Shown here: piece after piece, positions 6,339 to 6,817 of the stretch
How the letters are laid out: each line of letters opens with the position of its first letter
How positions within the stretch are numbered: position 1 is the first letter of the stretch
From: Phycisphaeraceae bacterium
GTDB lineage: Bacteria > Planctomycetota > Phycisphaerae > Phycisphaerales > Phycisphaeraceae
Assembly (NCBI GenBank): GCA_003552605.1
Contig: PUNN01000212.1
Location: 1 to 6,817 of the forward strand
DNA: 6,817 nucleotides
Direction of reading: 5' to 3'
The notes under the pieces: generated by a model
Database searches by the model: none
Told to the model about the DNA's origin: nothing
The model's input: only the letters and a program-made list of their open reading frames with translations
Translations under genes and position numbers: made by a program

Positions 6339-6817
6339 ATGTTCAAGGCCATTGTTTTCGATTTTGACGGTGTGATCGTGGACTCCGAGCCACTGCACTT
6401 TGCGGCGTTTCTCGAAACGTTCCAGCCCTTCGGTGTCAGTTTCGATTACGCGGAATACCTCGAGCGGTTCGTCGGCTACGACGACCGTGATGTGGCCCGG
6501 ATCGCCCTCGCCGAGCTTGCCGGCCGCGGCGAGGAGGCCGATAACCCTGACCGACTCGCCGAGCTGTGCCGCCAGAAACAGGAGGCGTTCGAACGCATCG
6601 TCGCCGAAGGGGCAAAGCCCATTCCCGGCGCGCTCGAGCTGATCGCCGAGGCGGCACGGACACGGCCGCTCGCCGTCGCCAGCGGCGCCACCCGCCGCGA
6701 TATCGAACTGATCCTGTCCCAACTCGGCCTTGAAGACCGATTCGCCCCCATCATCACCGCCGATGATGTCAGCCGGTCCAAGCCGGACCCGGAGACCTAC
6801 CGGCTCGCCGTCGAGGG
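6339..6817 (+). CDS. HAD-superfamily phosphatase/phosphomutase (subfamily IA), 3' end outside the window
   Basis: The first 159 residues are present; the stop lies beyond the right edge. Motif I is DFDGVIVDSE, with Asp8 as nucleophile and Asp10 as acid/base. Motif II is the Ser in VASGAT (Ser115). Motif III is Lys148 in SKPDPE. Between motifs I and II, residues about 16-95 form a helical cap of the C1 type, as in beta-phosphoglucomutase and related sugar-phosphate phosphatases. Motif IV, with its acidic pair, would lie just past the edge of the window. These enzymes act in the cytoplasm on phosphorylated sugars or similar small molecules; the substrate cannot be named here. The ATG at 6339 is chosen because motif I must begin within a few residues of the start. 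There is no Shine-Dalgarno before it, and a promoter-like pair ends only 6 bp upstream. Confidence 0.9.
   Translation, partial: MFKAIVFDFDGVIVDSEPLHFAAFLETFQPFGVSFDYAEYLERFVGYDDRDVARIALAELAGRGEEADNPDRLAELCRQKQEAFERIVAEGAKPIPGALELIAEAARTRPLAVASGATRRDIELILSQLGLEDRFAPIITADDVSRSKPDPETYRLAVE

Overview
The window is high-GC bacterial DNA holding five protein genes: four complete and one cut by the right edge. No RNA gene, CRISPR array, insertion sequence or prophage signal was seen. Three features fit a planctomycete (PVC-group) marine or saline bacterium: a sulfatase next to a glycosidase, a DUF6263-like secreted protein, and a small regulator with an excisionase-type DNA-binding domain placed before a receiver domain. 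This placement is inferred from protein style and was not tested.

Layout. Positions 1-233 are a leader with no supportable gene. At 234-1757 (+) lies a formylglycine-type sulfatase. Only 21 bp later, 1779-4019 (+) encodes a large glycosidase that resembles family GH52 (clan GH-O, beta-xylosidase-like). The two look like one transcription unit. Neither has a signal peptide, so they probably act in the cytoplasm on imported sulfated oligosaccharides. After a 186-bp spacer with a plausible promoter and a 16-bp dyad, 4206-5210 (+) encodes a secreted, very acidic DUF6263-like protein of unknown function. It ends at a strong hairpin terminator (5271-5306).

A second terminator faces the other way (5327-5355) and serves the minus-strand HTH-receiver regulator at 5403-5981. 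A 357-bp spacer (5982-6338) separates this regulator from a divergent HAD-superfamily phosphatase or phosphomutase that starts at 6339 and runs off the end. That gene has no Shine-Dalgarno sequence, but a promoter-like pair sits so close to its ATG that the mRNA may be leaderless.

The sulfatase and GH52-like enzyme form the one clear functional unit: desulfation followed by exo-hydrolysis of a sugar chain. The other three genes are separate units, and their link to this pathway is not shown. I saw nothing I would call a wholly new system. The most interesting items are the GH52-like enzyme paired with an apparently cytoplasmic sulfatase, the receiver domain with an altered acidic pocket, and the candidate leaderless start.
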